Source: Opitutaceae bacterium (lineage in GTDB: Bacteria > Verrucomicrobiota > Verrucomicrobiae > Opitutales > Opitutaceae). Taken from it: a stretch of DNA of 6,442 nt. Position numbers and translations under genes: made by a program. This document shows, one piece after another, positions 1-6,230 of this stretch; positions within the stretch are counted from its first letter, which is position 1; each line of letters starts with the position of its first letter. Below the pieces are notes generated by a model. That model saw nothing but the letters and a program-made list of their open reading frames with translations. It was not told where the DNA came from and ran no database searches. The DNA lies in the NCBI GenBank assembly GCA_031266495.1, contig JAISAX010000336.1:1-6442 (forward strand), written 5' to 3'.

Positions 1-2873
1 TTTGTATCCGTTTTCCGGAAAGGCTCCAGGTGCTGCCGGAGGCGTTGCGACAGGGTCGGAGTGAGGATGAAGTCCGATTCCATTTCGCGTCCGAGTTCTT
101 TTCCGGACAGGCCCGCGAACTCCACGGTTTCATCCCTGGAAAAGATGTGCCCGTAGTATGGAAACGCCTTGTCCATGAGTTGCAGGAACACGTCGAGCGC
201 TTCCGGCAAGTCCTGCTCCGTGGCGGCGCGCACCCGCGCCGAGCCGTCCTTGATGCCGATCGTCGCGACGGAGCCGGCTGCGGCATCCGTTGTATCCGTG
301 GCGTCCGCACAGCCGACACTGAACACGAGCGGGAGGCCGCCAGGCGTCGCGGGTTTGCCGAACACGGGCGTCTCCTCTTTTTTCAGGACGTTGGCCGAAT
401 ACATCAGGAACCAGCGTTTCAGAGCCGCCTCGATGCTGGCGGCGGATGCCTTGCCCACTTCCTCGAAGGAGACCGTCGTGCCGCCGCCTCCGGTCATGGC
501 GGAGGCGGCAAACCAGGGGAGTTTTTGTAGTGACTCGGTACTGACACCGTGTGTCGATACTCTGGGGGCGCGCATTACGGTAAACTTGCCTGAGCGCCGG
601 TTCAGTTCCTGCACATCGTCGGGCCAGGCGGCGGAATCAATCGAAAAACCGATTTTCTGGCCGGCGGCGAAATCCCGCGTGTTCCTGCCGATGCGCACCG
701 CGGTGGAGGCACAGGTTGGGTCGGCATGAAGCTCGACCGTCCAGTTGCGGATGACGTATGTCTCGACGGAAAACTCCCACCCCGCCCGTCCGTCGGCGGA
801 TGTGACGGGTGTTGCGGTCAGCACATCGGGGAGTTTTTTGTCGTGGAGTGTGGATTCGAATACGCCGGCCACGTCTAATAACAACACGCTGCGCGCCGGC
901 ACGACGGCCTCCGCAAGGGTGGCGGCGGCGGTGATTTTCGAGACGAGCGGATGGTTGTCTCGGCGGGTGAGGAGCAGGTTTTTTCCGTTCCAGTATTTTA
1001 TCGGAAAATACAGGCGGGCGTTTTTTTCCGAGAACGCGGTATTGATGATCGCGAGAGTGGCGCCTTGTTCCCTGCCGCCGTAACGGGCGGTCAGGAATTC
1101 ACCTCCCGCCCCGCCTCCCGCCACACCTCCCGCCATATCTCCCGTCCCCACGCCGTCTGCTTCGAAGGCGGGCGAGGGTTGCCAGCCCTTGCGTATCAGG
1201 TCGATCAGCACGGGCACTTGCTCGAATACGAACGGCACGCCCAGCGTCGGCGAACCGGGGGACGGGATGCCGCCCCAGAAATAGCTCAGGAACAGGGCGT
1301 CCTGGTGAAGTTGCCTCCATGCGTCGCGCACCTGCGGGGCGTCCAGATCATCCCACTGGACCCATTTGATGTGGGCGGGGAGCAGGTTTTTGTGCCATGC
1401 GAGCGCCTTGGGCGAGCCGAGGTTGGCGCGCATGACCTCGAAGCGCGGCAGGCGGCGCGAGTCTTCCACCGGCGTCCCTTCGTAAAGCGCGGAGTCGCTG
1501 CGCGCCCCCAGAAACCAGGGAGAGACGAGTTTCAGGTTGACGGCGTTGGCGCGCCGCCAGCCTTCCGATTCGAGGCTCCGGTTCAGGTCCAGCAGCGGCG
1601 CGAAGCCGACGCCGGTCAACGCGAACTGGCGTCCCTTGTCGAAGCTGCGCGCTTCCGTTTGCAGCACGCCGGCGACGTCCTCGCCCGCGCGCGCATGGCC
1701 GAACGCCGAATCCCACGCGATGCCGCGACTTTGCGGATACCACTCCGCGATGCGCTTTACCGATTCGGCGAAGAGGTCGCCGTAACGATTGGCTCCGGTG
1801 TAGAGGCCGAAAATCGCATCGGTGCCCCAGGAGCGGCGGATACGCGGGTCGTTTTGCGTTTCGGGGAAATTTTTTTCGATCAGGGTTTTTTCCGCCCAGG
1901 CAACGTTCACGTAATACATGGGCGCTACGCCGAGCGGGGCGCCCCGGCCCATGCGTTCGCGTATCAGGTCGCGGCGTTCGTCGATATGCCGGCGGGTGTA
2001 TTTTTTAAAACCTTCCGTCCACTCGTAGGTCGTGGCCCAGTCGCCGCCGCGCAGGAATGGCGCGTAACACCATTCCCAGCCGCCGCGCCCGCCGGTGAGG
2101 CGGCGGATCATGTCGTCGGTGTGTTCGATTCCGTAGGGTTTGGGCGTCCAGAAGAGGTAGGTGCTTTCCGTGGAGAGGATCGAGGGGTGCATGTTTTCCA
2201 CGGGCCGGTAGGCTTCGGGAAAGAGGTCGTAGTAGTTTTGTATGACATCGCGGTAGCCGTAGCGGGCCGGGAAGGAGGTGACGACGAATGATGTCGTCCG
2301 CTGTTCGCCCGCGTTGAGCACGACGGGAATGTCCAGCAGGAGGGTTGTGCCGTCGGTGCCGCGTCCGGTGTCCACGCGACTGAAGACTTCGCGCGGATCG
2401 AGGCCGAGCGAGAAGCCGGCCTCGCGTCCGATGAGCGCATTGGCGGGGAACCAGGCCGAGAGGTTGGCGTCCGAGGGGTCGAAGCGGGTCTTGATGGTGT
2501 TGGCGTAGCCGTTCCACCACAGGAAACCCTGCATGGGCGAGGCGACGGAAAATGCGGATTTGAGGAAGCGCGTCTGTTTGCCGTCGTTGCGCAGGAGCAC
2601 GCGCACGATCACCGCATTGCCCGCCTTTTTTTCCTGCGTGATCCGCGCCGAGATTCCGATTTTCGACGGGGCATCGATCTCCTCGAATATCTCGTTCGCA
2701 TCTTTGGGGGACGTCAGGTTTTTGAGCGTCCACGCACCGCGTGTCTCCTGTTCCAGTCCGGGCAGTTTCCACGAAAATTTTTCGGCGGCTGACAGCGCCG
2801 GGACCAGACCCGGCCCTGCGCCCAAGATGGCAAGAAAGGCGGCAAGGAACGATTCACGTATCCGTGTTTTCAT
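1..2873 (-). CDS. Secreted glycoside-hydrolase-like protein, family unassigned (partial, 3' end beyond window)
   Basis: One uninterrupted minus-strand frame of 957 codons runs from ATG 2873-2871 to the left edge, so the C-terminus is missing. Residues 1-30 form a signal peptide: basic start (KTRIR), hydrophobic core at about 9-27, and an S-A-A cleavage motif at 28-30. About 31-220 look like a beta-sandwich. About 220-550 are rich in aromatic and acidic residues like a TIM-barrel hydrolase: WEW at 266-268, IAWDSAFGHA around D388, ALYEG with E465, WDD at 507-509 and FWGG around W533. D388 and E465 are only candidate catalytic residues. A Gly-rich linker at 576-591 precedes a further beta-rich region (ARLYFPIKYWNGKN). 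The start has a partial Shine-Dalgarno (GGAAG, 2884-2888, 10-nt spacing). It is probably co-transcribed with the upstream PEP-CTERM gene. Hydrolase activity is inferred from architecture; the substrate is unknown. Very sure it is a gene, moderately sure of the class. Confidence 0.72.
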   Translation of the reverse strand, partial: MKTRIRESFLAAFLAILGAGPGLVPALSAAEKFSWKLPGLEQETRGAWTLKNLTSPKDANEIFEEIDAPSKIGISARITQEKKAGNAVIVRVLLRNDGKQTRFLKSAFSVASPMQGFLWWNGYANTIKTRFDPSDANLSAWFPANALIGREAGFSLGLDPREVFSRVDTGRGTDGTTLLLDIPVVLNAGEQRTTSFVVTSFPARYGYRDVIQNYYDLFPEAYRPVENMHPSILSTESTYLFWTPKPYGIEHTDDMIRRLTGGRGGWEWCYAPFLRGGDWATTYEWTEGFKKYTRRHIDERRDLIRERMGRGAPLGVAPMYYVNVAWAEKTLIEKNFPETQNDPRIRRSWGTDAIFGLYTGANRYGDLFAESVKRIAEWYPQSRGIAWDSAFGHARAGEDVAGVLQTEARSFDKGRQFALTGVGFAPLLDLNRSLESEGWRRANAVNLKLVSPWFLGARSDSALYEGTPVEDSRRLPRFEVMRANLGSPKALAWHKNLLPAHIKWVQWDDLDAPQVRDAWRQLHQDALFLSYFWGGIPSPGSPTLGVPFVFEQVPVLIDLIRKGWQPSPAFEADGVGTGDMAGGVAGGGAGGEFLTARYGGREQGATLAIINTAFSEKNARLYFPIKYWNGKNLLLTRRDNHPLVSKITAAATLAEAVVPARSVLLLDVAGVFESTLHDKKLPDVLTATPVTSADGRAGWEFSVETYVIRNWTVELHADPTCASTAVRIGRNTRDFAAGQKIGFSIDSAAWPDDVQELNRRSGKFTVMRAPRVSTHGVSTESLQKLPWFAASAMTGGGGTTVSFEEVGKASAASIEAALKRWFLMYSANVLKKEETPVFGKPATPGGLPLVFSVGCADATDTTDAAAGSVATIGIKDGSARVRAATEQDLPEALDVFLQLMDKAFPYYGHIFSRDETVEFAGLSGKELGREMESDFILTPTLSQRLRQHLEPFRKTDT
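1101..1148. repeat. Four tandem 12-bp imperfect repeats inside the hydrolase gene
   Basis: Units at 1101-1112, 1113-1124, 1125-1136 and 1137-1148 share a CTCCCG core at the same phase. The period is a multiple of three, so the frame is kept. On the coding (minus) strand the array encodes Gly/Ala-rich tetrapeptides (GDMA, GGVA, GGGA, GGEF type) at residues 576-591 of the hydrolase-like protein, forming a probable flexible linker. Such an array could gain or lose units by slippage without breaking the frame. Confidence 0.75.
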
Positions 2874-2935
2874 GATGCAGTGGCTTCCGGTTTTCCCGTT
2901 GGCTTTTGGGAGGGGGGGGGGGGCGCGGCGCGGGA
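2874..2935 (-). promoter_or_regulatory. Intercistronic gap with a 12-G (C on coding strand) homopolymer
   Basis: This 62-bp gap separates the stop of the PEP-CTERM gene from the start of the hydrolase gene. Positions 2912-2923 are 12 consecutive G on the plus strand, that is C12 on the transcribed-sense strand, 39-50 nt upstream of the hydrolase ATG. A partial Shine-Dalgarno (GGAAG) lies at 2884-2888. I see no stem-loop followed by a T run, so nothing suggests termination between the genes and they probably share a transcript. Whether the tract alters expression is unknown. Confidence 0.5.
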
Positions 2936-3775
2936 TCAGCGTTGCCCGCGCAGTTTTCCCGCGGCTGCCAGCGCACCGGCGCCCGTGCCGAGCAGGATCA
3001 TCGCCGCCGTCGCGGATGATTCGGGGATGGGGACAAAGGAGCTTACCCTGATATAATCGATGCAGGCATCCACCATGGCAGGTGAAGCGTCGCGGGGACT
3101 GATTATCGCTTTGAAGGATCCGGACAGGCTGTACTGATAGCTGAGCAGTTCCTTGTTCCCCATGTAAATCGTTGATCGTACTACACCTTCGGATACGGGG
3201 ACAATTTCATGGGTGAAATTATAGAACGTCTCCAGGGAAAACTCTCCCGGCTCCCAGGTGTAGCTGGGCCAGGAGGTGCCGCTTGGCGGCGCTGCCGTCC
3301 CGCTACCCGTAAACCCTATTGATGTGGAGTTGAGTGAGACATAAAGCTCGCTGTCAAAAGACGAAGTCTCACCCGTCTTGGGCTGGGCCAATCCGATCCG
3401 GATAGCCAACTGGCCTGAAGTGGCCGTGTTGAGACTCAGAGAATACTCGATTTTCACCCCTTGCTCGACGGTGAAATCGGTTCTCGATGTGATGCGCGGG
3501 ATATTCGTCGGGTTTGTGTAAGAGGTCTTGGTCGCGAGAACTTTTCCTGCCGGAAAGCTCTCTGAATCCGGATGGGCGGCGATCACGAAATGTTCGTTGG
3601 AGTTTGAAAAGGCGCGTATCCAGTTTCCTGTTGTACCGGTGATCGTGGCCTGGTTGGTGCCGACGTCATACGAGGACCAGTCTTCCTCGAACAAAAGGGC
3701 GCCCTGCGCAGGCAGGAGGCCGGCAAACAGAAATGCGACCAGATGGATGGCACTTGTTCTGGAACATGTATTCAT
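2936..3775 (-). CDS. PEP-CTERM sorting-domain protein, exported, probable beta-sandwich
   Basis: This encodes 279 aa. Residues 1-25 are a signal peptide (hydrophobic core LVAFLFAGLL, cleavage near A-Q-G). The mature part opens with LLFEEDWSSYDVGTN, a beginning like that of laminin-G/concanavalin-like jellyroll proteins of this class, and ends with ACIDYIRVSSF, a typical last strand. The C-terminus has the three-part sorting signal: a VPIPES motif at 248-253 (a variant of VPEPS), a small-residue hydrophobic helix at about 255-272, and a basic tail (K274, R276, R279). In known systems this tail is processed by an exosortase and the protein ends up at the surface or in extracellular matrix; no exosortase gene is in the window. 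The start at 3775 gives a complete signal peptide but has no clear Shine-Dalgarno. It is the first gene of a probable two-gene unit with the hydrolase-like gene. A binding or structural role is inferred; no catalytic motif is visible. Confidence 0.85.
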   Translation of the reverse strand: MNTCSRTSAIHLVAFLFAGLLPAQGALLFEEDWSSYDVGTNQATITGTTGNWIRAFSNSNEHFVIAAHPDSESFPAGKVLATKTSYTNPTNIPRITSRTDFTVEQGVKIEYSLSLNTATSGQLAIRIGLAQPKTGETSSFDSELYVSLNSTSIGFTGSGTAAPPSGTSWPSYTWEPGEFSLETFYNFTHEIVPVSEGVVRSTIYMGNKELLSYQYSLSGSFKAIISPRDASPAMVDACIDYIRVSSFVPIPESSATAAMILLGTGAGALAAAGKLRGQR

Positions 3776-3945
3776 GGCGGGTGGTGTGGTTATTTACGGG
3801 TTGTTGTCAGTTGCGACGGTTGCCGGCGCGGACGCCGTGACCGGCGGGAAATGCAGTGGATAAATGGGTATGTAGATGTGCAAAAACGGCACGAAGCTGT
3901 TGGCGGTTGACCCGCGAGGCGACACATGATTTATGTTACCGTTGC
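3776..3945. promoter_or_regulatory. Divergent intergenic region between PEP-CTERM gene and LacI-type regulator
   Basis: These 170 bp must hold the promoters for both divergent genes and are the natural place for operators of the regulator. A short inverted repeat CGGCG-CGGA-CGCCG lies at 3824-3837 and would fall in the leader of the minus-strand gene. A weaker one (GTGC-7 nt-GCAC) lies at 3878-3892. No strong sigma-70 promoter is seen for the minus-strand gene. Confidence 0.55.
3907..3937 (+). promoter_or_regulatory. Weak candidate sigma-70-type promoter for the LacI-type regulator
   Basis: TTGACC at 3907-3912 matches the -35 consensus at 5 of 6 positions. TATGTT at 3932-3937 matches the -10 consensus at 4 of 6, with a long 19-nt spacer. 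Transcription would begin near 3944, almost on the ATG at 3946. This would mean a leaderless message or translation from a later start. The call is by eye only and the spacing is poor. Confidence 0.22.
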
Positions 3946-3946
3946 A
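3934..3946. promoter_or_regulatory. Candidate quasi-palindromic operator overlapping the regulator start
   Basis: TGTTACCGTTGCA reads TGnnACnGTnnCA symmetrically, with 4 of 6 bases per half-site matching. It overlaps the candidate -10 and the presumed transcription start, a position suited to autorepression by a LacI-family protein. The symmetry is short and could be chance. No second copy was noticed in the window. Confidence 0.15.
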
Positions 3947-5154
3947 TGAAAAAAACCGCCTCCGGGTCATCCCTTCGCCTTGCCCTTGCCAACCCCATCG
4001 GGAAAGCCGCCGTCGGCACGGGAGGAGGAGGCGGCGGCGGGGATGGCGGCGAGACTGGAAGCGGAGCGGCGCCCGTGACGCTCAGGCACATCGCGGAGCA
4101 GGCGGGCGTCTCGCGGCAGACAGTGTCGCGCGCGTTGCGCAACCAGACCGTCCTGCCCGAAAAGACCCGGACGCGGATCCGGAAAATCGCGGACAGGATG
4201 GGCTATGTCCCCGACCCCAAAGTCGCGGAATTGATGGTGCACCTGCGCAATCCCCGGAAACGGGAACAGGGCGCCACTCTGGCGTTGTTGTGGGACACCC
4301 CCGACGGAGGCGAAGATTTTGACTGGCGGAACTACAGGCAGGGTCAGAACGAAGTGGTCGGTGCGCGTGAACGCGCCGGAGAACTGGGTTACGGCGTGGA
4401 TGAATTTTGCCTGAGACATAACACCATCGACGCCCGGCACCTTTCGCGCATGATCTGGTCGCGAGGGATCGCCGGCGTTATCGTCGCCGGTTTTGCGTAT
4501 CCGGGCAGCACCCTGCGGCTCGACTGGAAGCGGTTCTCCGCGGTCACGCTGGGTTACTCGCTCAAGTCCCCCGAACTGACCCGCATCTGTACCGATCATT
4601 TCAATACCATGTTGCAAATCATGCGGAAGGTGCAGCAGGCCGGCTACCGTCGCATCGGTCTGGTGATCTCGCGACGGCTCGATGATCGTGTGCGCAACAA
4701 ATGGCGGGCCGGTTACCTCACGCACATCAACCTGCATCCCTCGCTCGCATTCATCCCCCCGCTGATCGGGGATGGCCTGACCCGGGAGCACTTCAATTCC
4801 TGGTTCGGACAATGGAAACCGGACGTGATCGTCGGGGGAGGTGCAACCGAGGGTACGACTCTGGACTGGTTGCGGAAACTGAAACTCACTGTGCCGGAAG
4901 AAATCGGCTATGTCTGTCTGGGTCAGGGAGAAAACGACAACGGGCTGACATCGGGGATGGATCACCTGGGCAAGGAGAAGGGGAGGATGGCCGTGGATGT
5001 ACTGGTAAAACAATTACATGCCGACGAGTTCGGCCTGCCGCGTCACCCGACCACATTGCTGATTCCCGCGAAATGGATCCCCGGACAGACGATCCGCCCC
5101 CTGCCACCAGGCTCCGCCGTCGCGCGGAACGGACAGGCGTCGTTAACACGGTGA
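3946..5154 (+). CDS. LacI/GalR-family transcriptional regulator
   Basis: This encodes 402 aa from ATG 3946. Residues 44-66 are a LacI-type helix-turn-helix (VTLRHIAEQAGVS, then RQTVSRALRN), followed by IADRMGYVPDPKVAEL, the third helix and hinge. Residues 108-385 form a periplasmic-binding-protein-like sensor domain (TLALLWDT strand, GIAGVIVAG, GYRRIGLV, KPDVIVGGG), ending in the family-typical KWIPGQT. It should bind DNA as a dimer and respond to a sugar-like ligand, probably acting on the divergent PEP-CTERM/hydrolase genes. Residues 1-43 are an unusual Gly-rich extension. A GTG at 4075, with GGAG at 4063-4066 (8-nt spacing), would start the protein exactly at the helix-turn-helix, giving 359 aa and a more usual length. 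An upstream in-frame ATG at 3856 adds Cys/Arg-rich sequence and is unlikely. The 3' end overlaps the convergent MFS gene by 12 bp. Confidence 0.9.
   Translation: MKKTASGSSLRLALANPIGKAAVGTGGGGGGGDGGETGSGAAPVTLRHIAEQAGVSRQTVSRALRNQTVLPEKTRTRIRKIADRMGYVPDPKVAELMVHLRNPRKREQGATLALLWDTPDGGEDFDWRNYRQGQNEVVGARERAGELGYGVDEFCLRHNTIDARHLSRMIWSRGIAGVIVAGFAYPGSTLRLDWKRFSAVTLGYSLKSPELTRICTDHFNTMLQIMRKVQQAGYRRIGLVISRRLDDRVRNKWRAGYLTHINLHPSLAFIPPLIGDGLTREHFNSWFGQWKPDVIVGGGATEGTTLDWLRKLKLTVPEEIGYVCLGQGENDNGLTSGMDHLGKEKGRMAVDVLVKQLHADEFGLPRHPTTLLIPAKWIPGQTIRPLPPGSAVARNGQASLTR
4020..4053. repeat. GGN trinucleotide run encoding a polyglycine stretch
   Basis: A run of GGA, GGC and GGG codons interrupted by one GAT encodes seven consecutive Gly, then DGG, at about residues 26-35 of the regulator. 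It lies between the first possible start and the helix-turn-helix. It is prone to slippage but keeps the frame only when whole codons change. Confidence 0.6.
4063..4077 (+). promoter_or_regulatory. Possible Shine-Dalgarno and alternative GTG start of the regulator
   Basis: GGAG at 4063-4066 sits 8 nt before GTG 4075-4077, which would place the initiator immediately before TLRHIAEQAG, where most LacI-family proteins begin. The ATG at 3946 has no comparable ribosome-binding site. However, third-codon positions in 3946-4074 are GC-rich like a coding sequence, so the question stays open. Confidence 0.35.
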
Positions 5155-6081
5155 TTCCGGCGCCGGGCCGGGGCCGGGAGGCGCGTAGTTGTCTCCTCCC
5201 AGCCGCAGCCACTCGCGGCGGAGCAGCCACGTGGCGGCGAAGGACAACAGGTAGAAGAACAGCGTCCACACCATTACGTAGCGGTAAAAAAAATCCGGGG
5301 CGCCGTTACCGTGGAGTTTTTTGAGCAAATCAAGAAGGCCTCCCGAAACCATGCTCCCGAGCATCACGGTGAACGAGACGAACATCGCCCATGCCGAACA
5401 AAACTGCCCGTATCTCTCCCGCGGGAAGCAGCGCATGAGCAGAGGAATGCCCGCCGCGCCAAACACCGTCATCATCAGCACGGACGCGAAGCTGATGCAG
5501 ACGTAAATCCGCAACGCCGTCGCAGGCGCAAAGTCGGCGAACAGGAAAACCAGCCACGGCGCGGTGACCACGCACAATCCCAGCCGCGCCACGAACATCA
5601 TGCGCACCGGATGGAAGCGGTCCACCAGGCTGCCCAAAGGGTAGCCCAGCAACGCCGCCACAATGCCCGACACCGCGATGATTTTCCCGTATTGCGCCAG
5701 CGTCAGTCCGACAGAGGCTGCGTGGAAAACGTGGAAGGTGCTGACGCTGGTGCCGATGCTGGCAAAGGCAAAGGCGAGGGAAATCAGCAGATAAATCCTG
5801 TGGCTGAAGCATGTCCGGAAGTAGTCCGCCACATTCCGCGCCGCCGCGCGCAGACGTTCTGCGCCCCCCGTCCTGCTCCCGCTCACTGACGGCGCTGACG
5901 GCGACGACAGTGGTGGCGGCGTCGGCGGTGGCGGCGGATAACCGCGCCCCAACACGCTCCCGGTCGGGTGATGCTTGTCCTGCGTCCCGGCGAGCCAGCG
6001 GGTTTTGCCGGTTGGCTTTCCGTAGTAGGCTTCGGGCTTTTGCCGGAGTGTCAGGGCGATTTTCGAGTGTCCTGTTTTCAT
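5143..6081 (-). CDS. 5'-truncated MFS transporter (C-terminal half only; probable pseudogene)
   Basis: This encodes 312 aa. Residues 1-48 are hydrophilic and match nothing I recognise. Residues 49-58 are a proline-rich run (PPPPPTPPP), followed by a linker to about 95. Six membrane helices then follow, at roughly 96-120, 130-150, 160-184, 190-213, 225-250 and 268-288. The loop PLGSLVDRFHPVR at 148-160 is an MFS motif-A-like sequence of the kind between helices 8 and 9. PRERYGQF at 220-227 resembles the helix 10-11 loop. An MFS carrier normally has 12 helices in about 400-450 aa, so the first six are absent. An in-frame stop lies just upstream at 6094-6096 and no membrane helices are encoded in 6082-6442 in any frame. 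GC-rich coding sequence gives way to AT-rich DNA right at the ATG, which also lacks a Shine-Dalgarno. The likely ancestor was a sugar importer. The fragment is probably inactive, though pairing with another half cannot be excluded. Confidence 0.75.
   Translation of the reverse strand: MKTGHSKIALTLRQKPEAYYGKPTGKTRWLAGTQDKHHPTGSVLGRGYPPPPPTPPPLSSPSAPSVSGSRTGGAERLRAAARNVADYFRTCFSHRIYLLISLAFAFASIGTSVSTFHVFHAASVGLTLAQYGKIIAVSGIVAALLGYPLGSLVDRFHPVRMMFVARLGLCVVTAPWLVFLFADFAPATALRIYVCISFASVLMMTVFGAAGIPLLMRCFPRERYGQFCSAWAMFVSFTVMLGSMVSGGLLDLLKKLHGNGAPDFFYRYVMVWTLFFYLLSFAATWLLRREWLRLGGDNYAPPGPGPAPESPC
5912..5940. repeat. GGN/CCN trinucleotide run encoding the MFS polyproline stretch
   Basis: A plus-strand run of GGN-type triplets reads on the minus strand as CCG, CCA and similar Pro codons with one Thr. 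It encodes the proline-rich central loop of the MFS fragment (residues 49-58) and adjoining residues. Confidence 0.5.
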
Positions 6082-6230
6082 ACAAAATTTATCTTAATTT
6101 ATTGCGGATAAGGATGTTGAGCTTGAAATGGAGTGGCGGAATATCAACACAAAAATATAAAAAACCTACTAATAACATATTATCCACCAATCTGTTGAAT
6201 AATTTTCAGATGTATCCATTTTTCGGATAG
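6082..6230. other. AT-rich island with no gene, abutting the truncated MFS gene
   Basis: About 150 bp here have much lower GC than everything around them, with many A and T runs and stops in all frames. It starts exactly at the beginning of the MFS fragment and ends at the GC-rich segment. A short inverted repeat TATCC-ATTTTTC-GGATA lies at 6213-6229 at its right border. It may be foreign DNA, the edge of a mobile element or a promoter-rich intergenic region. No transposase sequence or target duplication is visible. Confidence 0.55.

Noticed and set aside
951..2291. Long plus-strand open frame of 446 codons opposite the hydrolase gene
   Set aside because: It is antisense to a minus-strand frame with signal peptide and protein-like composition; its own product is rich in Arg/Gly/Ala with no recognisable domain, as expected of a high-GC shadow frame.
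3967..5013. Minus-strand open frame of 348 codons opposite the regulator
   Set aside because: The plus strand encodes a clear LacI-family protein; the antisense product has no domain or secretion features.
5157..5185. GC-rich palindromes after the regulator stop as an intrinsic terminator
   Set aside because: No run of T follows on the plus strand, and the sequence codes for the Pro/Gly-rich tail of the MFS fragment.
6000..6022. Near-match between about 6001-6019 and the hydrolase leader at 2889-2906 (GGTTTT, CCG, TTGGCTTT blocks)
   Set aside because: The match is short with one mismatch and one gap, which is not far from chance in a window of this size.
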